A stretch of DNA of 64,000 nucleotides, from contig CAYPRB010000004.1 of NCBI GenBank assembly GCA_964413055.1, positions 1 through 64,000 on the forward strand, given 5' to 3'. Position 1 is the stretch's first letter. Each line of letters starts with the position of its first letter. Source of the DNA: UBA3102 sp964413055. GTDB taxonomy: Bacteria; Bacillota; Desulfotomaculia; Desulfotomaculales; Pelotomaculaceae. This document shows, piece by piece, positions 51,838 to 60,584 of this stretch. The notes beneath the pieces are model-generated. The model saw only the letters and a list, made by a program, of their open reading frames with translations. It was not told the origin of the DNA and made no database searches. Position numbers and translations under genes: made by a program.

Positions 51838-52290
51838 TTAACGGAAAACCCGGCTCAAATTTATGAATAGAGCAGCCAGCCCTGCCGGCATTAAGGGACC
51901 GACCGGCACCCCCTGAAAAAGGACAATGCCCAGAACGGAACCGATTACCAGTCCGAAGATTATTTCCGGATCCAGCTTGATTAATTTCAGCCCCCTGGTA
52001 TTCAAGTGAGTGGCTAACATCCCGCCTGTTATAGCCAGGATGCCGTGGAAAGAAGTAAGATTGCGGGTTATATCCTGTGGGGATACATTTCCGCAAGCTA
52101 CGGGGACCAGTATGGAAAGGAAAAGGAATAACAGGCCGAGTTCCAAACCCCTTCTTTCCAACAAGGGAAACACGAAATTTAAGTTGGTAAATTTAAAAAT
52201 CATTAGGATACAGGCTGCGGCAGCGACAAGTTTGGAATGAGATATGATCCCGATCAAAAGCAGTGCAACCAACAGGTTAACTCCTGACAA
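51838..52290 (-). CDS. DUF441 membrane protein
   Basis: A 150-aa protein with four to five hydrophobic segments and the family pattern FTNLNFVFPLLERRGLELGLLFLFLSILVPVA followed by GGMLATHLNTRG and VGPLMPAGLAAL. The function is unknown. TTG start at 52290 with AAGAAGGGA upstream on the - strand. It lies 113 bp downstream of the phosphosulfolactate synthase gene. Confidence 0.88.
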   Translation of the reverse strand: MSGVNLLVALLLIGIISHSKLVAAAACILMIFKFTNLNFVFPLLERRGLELGLLFLFLSILVPVACGNVSPQDITRNLTSFHGILAITGGMLATHLNTRGLKLIKLDPEIIFGLVIGSVLGIVLFQGVPVGPLMPAGLAALFINLSRVFR

Positions 52291-52403
52291 GGAATTTCCC
52301 TTCTTTCGTGTACCCCCCCTGGCAAGGGGGCGGTTGTTCGGGACACGGTATTTTTAAAACTTATGTCCGCAGGACGGTTTTATGACCGCTAAAGTGAAAG
52401 ATC

Positions 52404-53213
52404 TCACCGGTATAGCACGCTCCAACGCAGGGTATCTCCCCGCAGGCCGACCCGTAAAGCTTCCAGGGCCAGAACTTCGTGAGGGGAGATATTGCCCAGA
52501 TTGACGTTGGGCCCGAATTTAAAGATCAAATCCCGTTGTTGTTCTTTTAAAGGAGCCTCCCAGATTAATTGCCGGGGATGGTCTGCTGCCGACAATATTT
52601 CTTCCATCTCAGCGACGTTGAACCGTCCTTCACGGTCGTAAAAACCCGTGTTTTTTCCTGATTCCCTGCCTTCCACAATCACCCGGTAGGCCCCGTGGGC
52701 CAGATCCTGCCGGATTTGTTCGCTATAAAATTCAGTCCGGGACTTGTCGCGCGGGTCTTTTTTGCCGACTTCGGTGAGAACTTTAAATCCCAGTGCGGCG
52801 GCTGCATGTATGGCACGGGCTCTTGTTTCCGGGCTGATATGCACCGTACCGTCAGAAACTTCTACCGCGGTGTATCCTAATTTTTTGGCCAGATGCAGGT
52901 ATGCTTCCAGTTTGTTCTGCAGGACGGCAATTTCCATAAAAGTACCGCCGGGATATATATCGGTATCAAATTTCCGGGCCAGATTGATTTTTTCTTCCAG
53001 AAGAAACTGGTCATATAAAACAGAGGTGCCGAAACCCAGTTTTAAAAAATCGATGTAAGCGCCGGCTTTCTCCATTAAATCTTTGGTTTCCATCACCCCG
53101 AGACCTTTGTCGAGCACCATGGTGAACCCCTGCTCCCGGGGTTTTTTTTCCCTGCCCGGAATGGGCATTCTTATCACTTCGTGCCATAAGTTGGCAGATG
53201 CTTGTCCGCTCAT
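52404..53213 (-). CDS. Phosphosulfolactate synthase (ComA/YitD)
   Basis: It adds sulfite to phosphoenolpyruvate to give (2R)-phospho-3-sulfolactate. In methanogens this starts coenzyme M synthesis; in Bacillus the homologue YitD supplies 3-sulfolactate found in spores, which fits this sporulating host better. A TIM-barrel pattern with TMVLDKGLG, YIDFLKLGFGTS, DIYPGGTFMEIA, VEVSDGTVHIS, VLTEVGKKD and WEAPLKEQQ is visible. ATG 53213 has AGGTG 6 nt upstream. 269 aa. Confidence 0.88.
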   Translation of the reverse strand: MSGQASANLWHEVIRMPIPGREKKPREQGFTMVLDKGLGVMETKDLMEKAGAYIDFLKLGFGTSVLYDQFLLEEKINLARKFDTDIYPGGTFMEIAVLQNKLEAYLHLAKKLGYTAVEVSDGTVHISPETRARAIHAAAALGFKVLTEVGKKDPRDKSRTEFYSEQIRQDLAHGAYRVIVEGRESGKNTGFYDREGRFNVAEMEEILSAADHPRQLIWEAPLKEQQRDLIFKFGPNVNLGNISPHEVLALEALRVGLRGDTLRWSVLYR

Positions 53214-53376
53214 GCTCATCACCTTTCAATATAAAATTCTTTTTTAAATTATGCACGTAAAGAAAAAAGGTTCCCTTGATAAAACTAATTGGTCACGGCT
53301 TCTGCGGTTATTTCTTTCCGGTTGTGCGCATAAGGAATTTGATAAGAATTTCAAATTAAATTGCGGGGAGATAGAT

Positions 53377-53652
53377 ATGTTTTTTATAACTGACAAGGTA
53401 GTGGCCGGCATGGCCGGGGTGCGGCTTTTGTCCGCCTGCATCGAGTTTACTGCCGCCCTGTTAATGGTGAAGTACGGCCGGGTTGAAACAGCTTTCAAAA
53501 TCAATGCCGTGCTGGCTTTAATCGGTCCGGCCGTGCTGCTTACCGTTACCGGCTTGGGCCTGGTTGGTTTGGCCGGGAAAGTTTCCGCGGCCGGTATGGC
53601 CATAATCATTACCGGAATCGGCTTAATTTTTATTGGAATTAATAAACTGTAG
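53377..53652 (+). CDS. YqhV-family (DUF2619) membrane protein
   Basis: A 91-aa hydrophobic protein with three probable spans and the DUF2619 pattern GVRLLSACIEFTAALLMVKYGRVETAFKINAVLALIGP and a terminal LIFIGINK. ATG 53377 has GGGGAG 6 nt upstream; the longer frame to 53251 is rejected. In Bacillus yqhV lies near the spoIIIA genes; its function is unknown. Confidence 0.85.
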   Translation: MFFITDKVVAGMAGVRLLSACIEFTAALLMVKYGRVETAFKINAVLALIGPAVLLTVTGLGLVGLAGKVSAAGMAIIITGIGLIFIGINKL

Positions 53653-53740
53653 TTTATTAAACAGGAATTTTTTTATTGTTGTAGAATTTATTTCTTTAAT
53701 TAAATATTTTAATCTATTTTGTAGTTAGGAGGATTTAACC

Positions 53741-55513
53741 ATGGCGCCGGAAAATGGTTATGAACCCTGTAAGATAAGCGTAAAAGGCGGTAAGGTGTTT
53801 GTCAGTAAAATTTCCGGTACCGGCAGGTATCCTGCGGTGACCCCTTGTAACGGTGTCGATGTTTATGTCAACGGAATAAAAATAGAAAAAAAAACCATTA
53901 TTAATGTAAGTGACGAAATAATTCTTGAACCTAAATGCGTGGAAGAACCAGGTAATTTTGAAATAAAAATCGCTCCCGGCGGTTTGTCGGCGGTATTGGA
54001 ATTGAAGGTGGGAAAGGTTACCCGGTATCAGATCCCGGATGGTGAGTTTGAAGGTGAACTGGTGCTTAAGGCAACTAAACTGGTAGAAAAATCCCTCCCT
54101 TTTGATTTTAATGAAATTATGCGGGAGATGGCCCGGAAAAATATCAGCTACGGAGTTAAACACGGTGAAATACAAGCATTGATTTCCCGGCCGGAAGACG
54201 GGCTTTATCCGGTGGCTGAGGGGGACCAACCCGGTGAGACGGTTGATGAACAGGTGGAATTGAAGTTTAACCAGAATCAGAATCAGGAGGAAGACTGGGC
54301 AAGCGTGCACGAGGACAGGGTAGATTTTCGCGATCTGGTAGAAATAACTTCGGTTGAGGACGGGGCTTTATTAGCGGTAAAGCACGCGGGAATTCAGGGA
54401 AAACCGGGCCGGAAAGTGACCGGGGAGATTATCCCGCCGCCGAAACCAAGGCTTTTGGAGTTAACCGGCGGAAAAGGTGTAACTATTACGCCTGACGGTA
54501 AAGAGGCTTTTGCGTGTATCAGCGGGCGGCCGGTGGTTAGAAAGGCGGGGAACCGGTATTATTTAGATGTTGATCCGGTGCTGCAAAAAAAGGGCGATGT
54601 GGATATTACTTCGGGGAATTTGCGGTTTAAAGGCGATATAATTATCTACGGCAGTGTCTGTGAAGGTATGACGGTACAGGCAACGGGTAAAGTAAATGTA
54701 AAGGGCATGGTTCACCAGGCCCGCATTGGCACCCAGGGAGACATCACCGTCGAGCAGAATATTACCGGCAGCAACTTGAATACCGGCGGTAATAACAAAA
54801 TTCTCCAGAATTTTTTTAAAGATTTGGAGTCACTACATACAGCCATTAACGGTATCACAGAGATGTTACCGGTTTTAGCCCGGCACCCTAGAATGCAAGA
54901 GGTCAAAACCGGGCAAATGGTTCAAATATTAATCGATAAAAAATTCCCCAAGGTGCCCGGATTAATCAGTAAAATAGTCAAGTTGTCCAGCCAGAATTCG
55001 TTTATCCTGCCCCAAGAAGCGGTCCGCTTGGTGTCCAGGTTGGAGCAGAATTTAAGTGGCCTGAATTTATTAAATCTTGGTTCCATTGAAAAATTATCGG
55101 CACTGCTTTCCGAAATAAAAAAGGTGCGGGGGATAATAGATACCATGGCTGCCGATAAGGCGGGAGTGATTTGCAATTACGCGGTAAACAGCAATATTGA
55201 AGCTTCCGGTGATGTAACGGTGCGCGGGTCCGGTTGTATCAATACCAGTATCCGGGCAGGAGGCAATGTGAATGTTAAGGGGGTTTTTCGCGGCGGTGAG
55301 ATAATCGCCGGGGGAGACGTTATTATGAATGAGGCCGGATCCGAACTTGAGGTCAAAACCCATGTTAAGGCCGGGGACGGGAAAAAGATATTAATCAAGA
55401 AAGCCTATCCGGGTATTCAGGTCCAAATCGGCAAAAGCCGCATCAATATAACTAAAACCCATCATAACTTAAAAGCCGTGTTGGATGAAGAAGGTCGGCT
55501 TATGTTCATTTGA
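53741..55513 (+). CDS. FapA/DUF342 polymer-forming domain protein
   Basis: A 590-aa protein. Residues ~1-70 form an N-terminal beta domain, and the FapA region follows: AVKHAGIQGKPGRKVTGEIIPP, AFACISGRP, then a beta-helix core (GNLRFKGDIIIYGSVCEGM). A long coiled coil at ~350-470 interrupts the helix, which resumes at NIEASGDVTVRGSGCINTSIRAGGNVNVKGVFRGG. Members occur in many clostridia; roles in assembly or motility have been suggested but are not settled. AGGAGG precedes ATG 53741. Monocistronic. Confidence 0.85.
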   Translation: MAPENGYEPCKISVKGGKVFVSKISGTGRYPAVTPCNGVDVYVNGIKIEKKTIINVSDEIILEPKCVEEPGNFEIKIAPGGLSAVLELKVGKVTRYQIPDGEFEGELVLKATKLVEKSLPFDFNEIMREMARKNISYGVKHGEIQALISRPEDGLYPVAEGDQPGETVDEQVELKFNQNQNQEEDWASVHEDRVDFRDLVEITSVEDGALLAVKHAGIQGKPGRKVTGEIIPPPKPRLLELTGGKGVTITPDGKEAFACISGRPVVRKAGNRYYLDVDPVLQKKGDVDITSGNLRFKGDIIIYGSVCEGMTVQATGKVNVKGMVHQARIGTQGDITVEQNITGSNLNTGGNNKILQNFFKDLESLHTAINGITEMLPVLARHPRMQEVKTGQMVQILIDKKFPKVPGLISKIVKLSSQNSFILPQEAVRLVSRLEQNLSGLNLLNLGSIEKLSALLSEIKKVRGIIDTMAADKAGVICNYAVNSNIEASGDVTVRGSGCINTSIRAGGNVNVKGVFRGGEIIAGGDVIMNEAGSELEVKTHVKAGDGKKILIKKAYPGIQVQIGKSRINITKTHHNLKAVLDEEGRLMFI

Positions 55514-55542
55514 CCACCGGAATACCCGCGATAAATTATTAT

Positions 55543-55571
55543 TTGACAGGGTCCCGGATTTCCTGTAGAAT
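55543..55571 (+). promoter_or_regulatory. Sigma-A promoter of the pyr operon
   Basis: TTGACA (55543-55548) and TAGAAT (55566-55571), spacer 17 bp; transcription should begin near 55578, giving a 155-nt leader with an attenuator. Confidence 0.85.
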
Positions 55572-55585
55572 TACTTAAGAAAATT

Positions 55586-55680
55586 TACCTTGAAATCGGT
55601 CCCGTGAGACCGGTAAGGGTTTATAGATGAGGTTTTTATTCAGCTATGCCTGCTTACCGGTGGTTTGCAGGTTATTTTAG
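55586..55680 (+). promoter_or_regulatory. PyrR-dependent attenuator before pyrR
   Basis: CGGTCCCGTGAGACCGG (55597-55613) matches the PyrR-binding hairpin. ACCGGTAAG (55609-55617) is complementary to CTTACCGGT (55653-55661), which gives an antiterminator. CCTGC (55649-55653) and GCAGG (55667-55671), with an inner ACC/GGT helix and then TTATTTTA, form the competing terminator. PyrR bound with UMP would block the antiterminator and favour termination. Confidence 0.8.
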
Positions 55681-55732
55681 TGTCTAAAACATCGTGTTTT
55701 TAAAAGCGACTTCGGCCTAAACGGAGGTTCTT

Positions 55733-56278
55733 ATGGCGAGGGAAAAAGCGCAAATATTGGACCGGGAGGGGATCCGCAGGTCGTTAACCAGGATTGCCCA
55801 CGAGATAATTGAGCGCAACAAGGGTATTGACAACCTGGTTTTAGTGGGTATCCGCCGGAGGGGAGTGCCCCTGGCGGAAAGGTTGGCCGTGCGTATCAAA
55901 GAGATCGAGAAGCGTTTACCGCCGGTGGGTATCCTGGATATCACCCTTTACCGGGACGATTTGACTACCCTGGCGTACCAACCGTTGGTGCGTTCTACCG
56001 AGATTTCCCTGCCGGTTTCCGGTAAGACCGTGGTTCTAGTGGATGATGTTATTTATACCGGGCGAACCGTGCGGGCGGCCCTGGATGCGATCATGGACCT
56101 GGGGCGGCCCAGGGTAATCCAGCTGGCGGTCCTGGTTGACCGGGGACACCGGGAACTGCCCATCAGGGCGGATTATGTCGGTAAGAATGTGCCGACTTCC
56201 AGTAAAGAAGTGGTTTCGGTACGTTTGCAGGAAATTGACGGTGAGGAAAGAGTGGTTATCCTTAATGCACCATTATGA
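55733..56278 (+). CDS. pyrR: PyrR bifunctional regulator/uracil phosphoribosyltransferase
   Basis: PyrR binds the pyr leader RNA when UMP is present and also has weak uracil phosphoribosyltransferase activity. VGIRRRGVPLAERL, DITLYRDDL and the PRPP loop VVLVDDVIYTGRTVRAALDAI are visible, and ELPIRADYVGKNVPTS is family-specific. 181 aa. It heads the pyrimidine operon and is itself preceded by a PyrR site. Confidence 0.96.
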   Translation: MAREKAQILDREGIRRSLTRIAHEIIERNKGIDNLVLVGIRRRGVPLAERLAVRIKEIEKRLPPVGILDITLYRDDLTTLAYQPLVRSTEISLPVSGKTVVLVDDVIYTGRTVRAALDAIMDLGRPRVIQLAVLVDRGHRELPIRADYVGKNVPTSSKEVVSVRLQEIDGEERVVILNAPL

Positions 56279-56293
56279 CGGATATCGGTGCTG

Positions 56294-56393
56294 CCTTTTA
56301 AAAAGGTCCGGCGAGGCCGAAAAGGGGAGTCCGGTAGTTTTACCCTTTATTCGGCCTTAGTCTGCCAAAAGCGGGCAAGGTTTTTATTTTTTC
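56294..56393 (+). promoter_or_regulatory. Second PyrR attenuator, before pyrB
   Basis: CCTTTT (56294-56299) and AAAAGG (56320-56325) enclose GGTCCGGCGAGGCC (56305-56318), the PyrR-binding loop. GGCCGAA (56315-56321) can pair with TTCGGCC (56350-56356) as an antiterminator, competing with a terminator (CCTT and TGCC against GGCAAGG, then TTTTTATTTTTT). Confidence 0.75.
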
Positions 56394-56471
56394 CTTTATT
56401 TTCTGAAGTCTTATAAATAGTTGCAGGGGAGGGCGGATTGGTTCTGAAAATCAGCCTGGGAGGGAATAGAT

Positions 56472-57413
56472 ATGGGCCTTACCGGTAAAGATTTGGTTGG
56501 CCTCCGTGAGATTACGGCGGAGGAGATTGAGCTTATTTTGGACACGGCCGTGCCGATGAAGGAGATTATCAAGCGGCGGATAAAAAAGGTGCCCACCCTG
56601 CGCGGCCGGACTGTGGTAACGGTTTTTTACGAGTCCAGCACCCGCACCAGGATTTCTTTTGAATTGGCGGCCAAATACTTGAGTGCCGATACGGTAAATA
56701 TAACTGCTGCCGCCAGCAGCGTGAAAAAGGGGGAAAGTTTGAAAGACACGGCGCGTACCATAACCGCCATGGGTGCGGACGCGGTGGTACTGCGGCACCC
56801 CCTGGCCGGGGCGGCGGAGATGCTGGCACGCACCTTGCGAGTTCCGGTAATTAACGCGGGCGACGGTGCCCACGAGCACCCGACCCAGGCCCTGCTGGAT
56901 ATTTTTACCGTGCGGGAAAAAAAGAGCCGTCTGGCCGGGCTCAAGGTGGCGGTGGTCGGAGACATCCTGCACAGCCGGGTGGCCCGGTCGGATATCTGGG
57001 GTTTTACCAGGTTGGGGGCGGAGGTCAGGTTGGCCGGACCGGCCACATTGATGCCGCCGGGTATTGAAAAAACTGGAGCCCGGGTGTGCAGCAGCCTGGA
57101 TGAAGCGTTGGAGGGAGCCGATGTAATTAATATCCTCAGGATTCAATGGGAAAGGCAGCAGCAGGGGTTTTTACCCGGCCTGAGAGAATACGCGCGGTTT
57201 TACGGTATCACGCCGGAAAAGCTGGATTTGGCCGCACCGGATGTTTTGGTGCTGCACCCGGGACCGATGAACCGCGGCGTGGAAATTACCCAGGAAACAG
57301 CAGACGGCCCGCAATCTGCAATTAATGAACAAGTGACCAACGGCGTGGCGGTGCGCATGGCGCTGTTGTATCTCTTGACCGGAGGAGGTGCCGCTGATGA
57401 AACTGATTATTAA
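56472..57413 (+). CDS. pyrB: Aspartate carbamoyltransferase, catalytic chain
   Basis: It joins carbamoyl phosphate and aspartate, the first committed pyrimidine step. FYESSTRTRISFE is the carbamoyl-phosphate site, HPLAGAAEM and GAHEHPTQALLDIFT follow, and HPGPMNRGVEI closes the active site. 313 aa. No pyrI regulatory chain is visible. Overlaps pyrC by 17 bp. Confidence 0.96.
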   Translation: MGLTGKDLVGLREITAEEIELILDTAVPMKEIIKRRIKKVPTLRGRTVVTVFYESSTRTRISFELAAKYLSADTVNITAAASSVKKGESLKDTARTITAMGADAVVLRHPLAGAAEMLARTLRVPVINAGDGAHEHPTQALLDIFTVREKKSRLAGLKVAVVGDILHSRVARSDIWGFTRLGAEVRLAGPATLMPPGIEKTGARVCSSLDEALEGADVINILRIQWERQQQGFLPGLREYARFYGITPEKLDLAAPDVLVLHPGPMNRGVEITQETADGPQSAINEQVTNGVAVRMALLYLLTGGGAADETDY

Positions 57414-58689
57414 GGGCGGGTCGGTGGCCGACCCGGTGGCGGGCAGGATTACGGAAAGGGATATCCTGGTTGTTGACGGCAAGATATCCTTGATGGAAAA
57501 GAACCTGGAGGTTGCCGGGGTCGAAGTGCTGGATGCCTCCGGTAAACTGGTAACCCCGGGTTTGATTGATATGCACGTACACCTGCGGGAACCAGGTTAT
57601 GAAGCCAAGGAAACCATTCGCAGCGGTACCCGGGCAGCGGCCGGGGGCGGTTTCACCGCGGTGGCCTGTATGCCCAATACCGCACCCGTGGCCGATCAGG
57701 CCGCGGTGATAGCATACATCAAAAGTACCGCTGCGGCCGGGGGGCTGGTTAACGTTTATCCCGTCGGGGCGCTCACCCGGGGCAGCAGGGGGGAAGACCT
57801 GGCTGAAATGGGCGACATGAAGGAAGCCGGAGCCGTGGCTTTTTCCGACGACGGAATGCCGGTGGCGGACGCCGGCTTGATGCGCCGGGCCATGCAGTAC
57901 GCCCGGATGTTGGACTTGACGGTAATTTCTCATTGTGAAGATAAACATCTTTCCGGCGGCGGGGTGATGCACGAGGGGTATATGTCGACCGTACTGGGGT
58001 TGAGTGGGATCCCGGCGTCGGCGGAGGAAGTGATGGTGGCACGGGACATTCTGCTGGCCGAAGAAACCGGCTGCCGGCTCCACATTGCGCACGTCAGTAC
58101 GGCCGGTTCGGTCCGGCTGGTGCGGGAGGCCAAGGCCAGGGGGGTCCGGGTTACCGCTGAGGCAACGCCCCACCATTTCACCCTTACCGACGAGGCTGTG
58201 GCACACTACGACACGTCCACCAAGGTAAACCCGCCCCTGCGTACGGCGGCAGACGTGGCGGCGGTGCGGGAGGGACTGGCCGACGGTACGATTGAGGTCA
58301 TTGCCACCGACCACGCTCCGCATACGGTTGAGGAAAAAGATGTGGAATACGACCGGGCGCCTTTCGGTCTGGTGGGTCTGGAAACTGCGGTGGGCCTGGT
58401 CTGGACCCGGCTGGTCGGCACCGGTGTACTTACACCGCTGCAGGCCGTGACTAAAATGACTTTAAATCCGGCCCGGATTCTCGGTTTGACGAAGGGGACG
58501 CTGGAGGCCGGGACCGCAGCCGACCTCACCGTCATTGAACCGGAGCATTCTTGGCGGGTGGATGCCGCCCGCTTTGAGAGCAAGGGGCGCAATACTCCTT
58601 TCCAGGGCATGTCTTTAAAAGGGCGGGCCTGGGCGACGGTAGTGCGCGGCCGGGTGGTAATGCAACGGGGAGTAGTGGCTGACGACTAA
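57397..58689 (+). CDS. pyrC: Dihydroorotase
   Basis: It cyclises carbamoyl-aspartate to dihydroorotate. The metal motif is DMHVHLREPG (His60 and His62), with GGGFTAVACMPNTAP, SHCEDKHL, HIAHVST and ATDHAPH typical of type I dihydroorotases. ATG 57397 has GGAGGTG 8 nt upstream; GTG 57388 lies in the Shine-Dalgarno. 430 aa. No carA/carB gene lies in the following 133 bp, so carbamoyl phosphate must come from another locus. Confidence 0.96.
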   Translation: MKLIIKGGSVADPVAGRITERDILVVDGKISLMEKNLEVAGVEVLDASGKLVTPGLIDMHVHLREPGYEAKETIRSGTRAAAGGGFTAVACMPNTAPVADQAAVIAYIKSTAAAGGLVNVYPVGALTRGSRGEDLAEMGDMKEAGAVAFSDDGMPVADAGLMRRAMQYARMLDLTVISHCEDKHLSGGGVMHEGYMSTVLGLSGIPASAEEVMVARDILLAEETGCRLHIAHVSTAGSVRLVREAKARGVRVTAEATPHHFTLTDEAVAHYDTSTKVNPPLRTAADVAAVREGLADGTIEVIATDHAPHTVEEKDVEYDRAPFGLVGLETAVGLVWTRLVGTGVLTPLQAVTKMTLNPARILGLTKGTLEAGTAADLTVIEPEHSWRVDAARFESKGRNTPFQGMSLKGRAWATVVRGRVVMQRGVVADD

Positions 58690-58822
58690 AAGCAGGAATA
58701 CCTTGGTTGACAACCGTAACATTCTGAATTGATAGTCGCGATGTGAGTGGTGAGAAGGGTGAGGTGTTTTCCGGGGTTAAAAGTGAGATTAATAAAATAA
58801 ATAGTGCTACTGGGGGAGAATT

Positions 58823-59635
58823 TTGTCACAGATTTTGGAAGTTAAAGTGCTGAAACAAAACGCTATTGTCCCCGGGTGTTACCGCCTGGATCTGGCTGCC
58901 CCGGCGATAGCCGGGACAGCCGCACCGGGCCAGTTCCTGCACGTGCGTTGCGGTGATACGCTGGACCCGCTTTTACGCCGGCCTTTCAGCATCCACGCCG
59001 TGGACCGGGAACGGGGGACGGTTGCTCTCCTGTACCGGGTCGTGGGCCGGGGAACGGCACTGCTGGCGCAAAAGCAAAAGGACGACCCGGTCAGTCTGCT
59101 GGGCCCCCTCGGCAGCGGTTTTACCATGCCTGGAAGTGGGGAAAAGATCTTGGTCCTGGCCGGCGGCATCGGTGTCGCGCCGCTGTATTTCCTTTTACAG
59201 GAGTTGAGCCGGTTAAACCACCGGGCTGCCGTTTTCCTGGGGGCGCCGACAGGCAAACAGCTGCTTTGCGCCCGTGCGATCAAAGCGTTGGGCCACGGGG
59301 TGGTCACGGCCACCGATGACGGTTCGGAAGGGTTTGCCGGGACGGTGACCGCGCTATGGGAACATTTGTTGCACAGCCGGGGTGATGCAGAGCGGGCCAC
59401 GATACCGGACCGGGTTTACGGCTGCGGTCCCCGCGGCATGTTAAAAAATCTTTGTGCGCTGCTTAAAGAGCGAGGCATTCCCGGTGAAGTGTCGCTGGAG
59501 GAAAGAATGGGCTGCGGCGTTGGCGCCTGCCTGTCCTGTGCCTGCCGGACTTTGGATGGTGAAGGCGGCATCCGGTACCGGAGGGCCTGTGTGGAAGGGC
59601 CGGTCTTCCCGGCCGGAGAGGTGGTATGGTCGTGA
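58823..59635 (+). CDS. pyrK: Dihydroorotate dehydrogenase electron-transfer subunit
   Basis: PyrK carries FAD and a [2Fe-2S] cluster and passes electrons from dihydroorotate (via PyrD) to NAD+. RRPFSIHAVD is the FAD motif, LVLAGGIGVAPLYFLL the NAD motif, and MGCGVGACLSCAC with a further Cys in YRRACVEGP ligates the cluster. TTG 58823 follows GGGGGAG. 270 aa. Overlaps pyrD by 10 bp. Confidence 0.95.
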   Translation: MSQILEVKVLKQNAIVPGCYRLDLAAPAIAGTAAPGQFLHVRCGDTLDPLLRRPFSIHAVDRERGTVALLYRVVGRGTALLAQKQKDDPVSLLGPLGSGFTMPGSGEKILVLAGGIGVAPLYFLLQELSRLNHRAAVFLGAPTGKQLLCARAIKALGHGVVTATDDGSEGFAGTVTALWEHLLHSRGDAERATIPDRVYGCGPRGMLKNLCALLKERGIPGEVSLEERMGCGVGACLSCACRTLDGEGGIRYRRACVEGPVFPAGEVVWS

Positions 59636-60552
59636 ACAAACCCCGCCTTGCTGTGAATATCGGCGGCATTCAAATGAAAAGCCCGGTGGTAACGGCTTCC
59701 GGGACGTTCGGTTACGGGCCGGAATACGCCCCGTATCTTGACTTGAACCGGCTCGGCGCCATCGTGGTCAAGGGGATCACTTTAAAACCGCGGGCGGGGA
59801 ACCCGCCCCCCAGGCTGGCGGAAACCCCGGCCGGGATCCTGAATGCCATCGGCCTGCAGAATCCCGGCGTGGAACGCTTTATTGCAGAAGCGCTGCCGTA
59901 CCTTTCCGGTTACGACCTGCCGGTTATCGTCAATATCGCGGGGGATACCGTGGAAGATTACGCCCGCCTGGCGGGCAGGCTGGACCGGGTACCGGGCGTG
60001 GCCGGCCTGGAGGTAAATATTTCCTGCCCCAACGTCAAAAAAGGGGGCCTGCAGTTCGGTAGCGACCCGTCCGCGGCGGCGGAAGTAACCCGGGCGGTGA
60101 AGGGGCATACCGGCCTGCCGGTGGTGGTTAAGCTTTCGCCCAACGTTACGGATATCGTGCCCGTGGCGGAAAAAGTGGCCGGAGCCGGTGCGGACGCCCT
60201 GTCCATGATCAACACCCTGGTGGGCATGGCCATCGACATTAAAAATAGACGGCCGTTGCTGGGCAACGTGACGGGCGGCCTTTCCGGACCGGCCGTGAAG
60301 CCGGTGGCGGTGCGTGCGGTCTGGCAGGTGTACCGGGAAGTGCCGCTGCCTATCATCGGTATGGGCGGGATTACCACGGCGGACGACGCGCTTGAGTTTA
60401 TCCTGGCCGGTGCCTCGGCCGTGGCCGTGGGTACGGCGCATTTTATCAATCCGCGCGCGACCGTGGAAGTGCTGGAGGGGCTCGAAGAATACCTGGCGGC
60501 CAATGGGATGGCGGATATCCGGGAACTGGTGGGAGCCGCACATAAGGTTTAA
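59626..60552 (+). CDS. pyrD: Dihydroorotate dehydrogenase, class 1B catalytic subunit
   Basis: FMN enzyme that oxidises dihydroorotate to orotate. SGTFGYGPEYAPYLDLNRLGAIVVKGIT, the catalytic Cys in VNISCPNVKKGG, and GMGGITTADDALEFILAGASAVAVGTA (phosphate site) are diagnostic. Class 1B is supported by the adjacent pyrK. 308 aa. ATG 59626 with GGAGAGG upstream. Confidence 0.96.
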   Translation: MVVNKPRLAVNIGGIQMKSPVVTASGTFGYGPEYAPYLDLNRLGAIVVKGITLKPRAGNPPPRLAETPAGILNAIGLQNPGVERFIAEALPYLSGYDLPVIVNIAGDTVEDYARLAGRLDRVPGVAGLEVNISCPNVKKGGLQFGSDPSAAAEVTRAVKGHTGLPVVVKLSPNVTDIVPVAEKVAGAGADALSMINTLVGMAIDIKNRRPLLGNVTGGLSGPAVKPVAVRAVWQVYREVPLPIIGMGGITTADDALEFILAGASAVAVGTAHFINPRATVEVLEGLEEYLAANGMADIRELVGAAHKV

Positions 60553-60584
60553 AAATCTGTTTGCATTGAAAAGGTGATTATGAT

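Noticed and set aside
57322..58323. 333-codon open frame on the - strand
   Set aside because: Antisense of pyrC; composition rich in His, Gly and Arg as expected for the complement of GC-rich code; no family similarity.
58699..58730. Promoter TTGACA...TGATAG before pyrK
   Set aside because: The -35 is perfect and spacing is 17 bp, but the -10 box is poor; too weak to list, though the 133-bp gap could hide an internal promoter.
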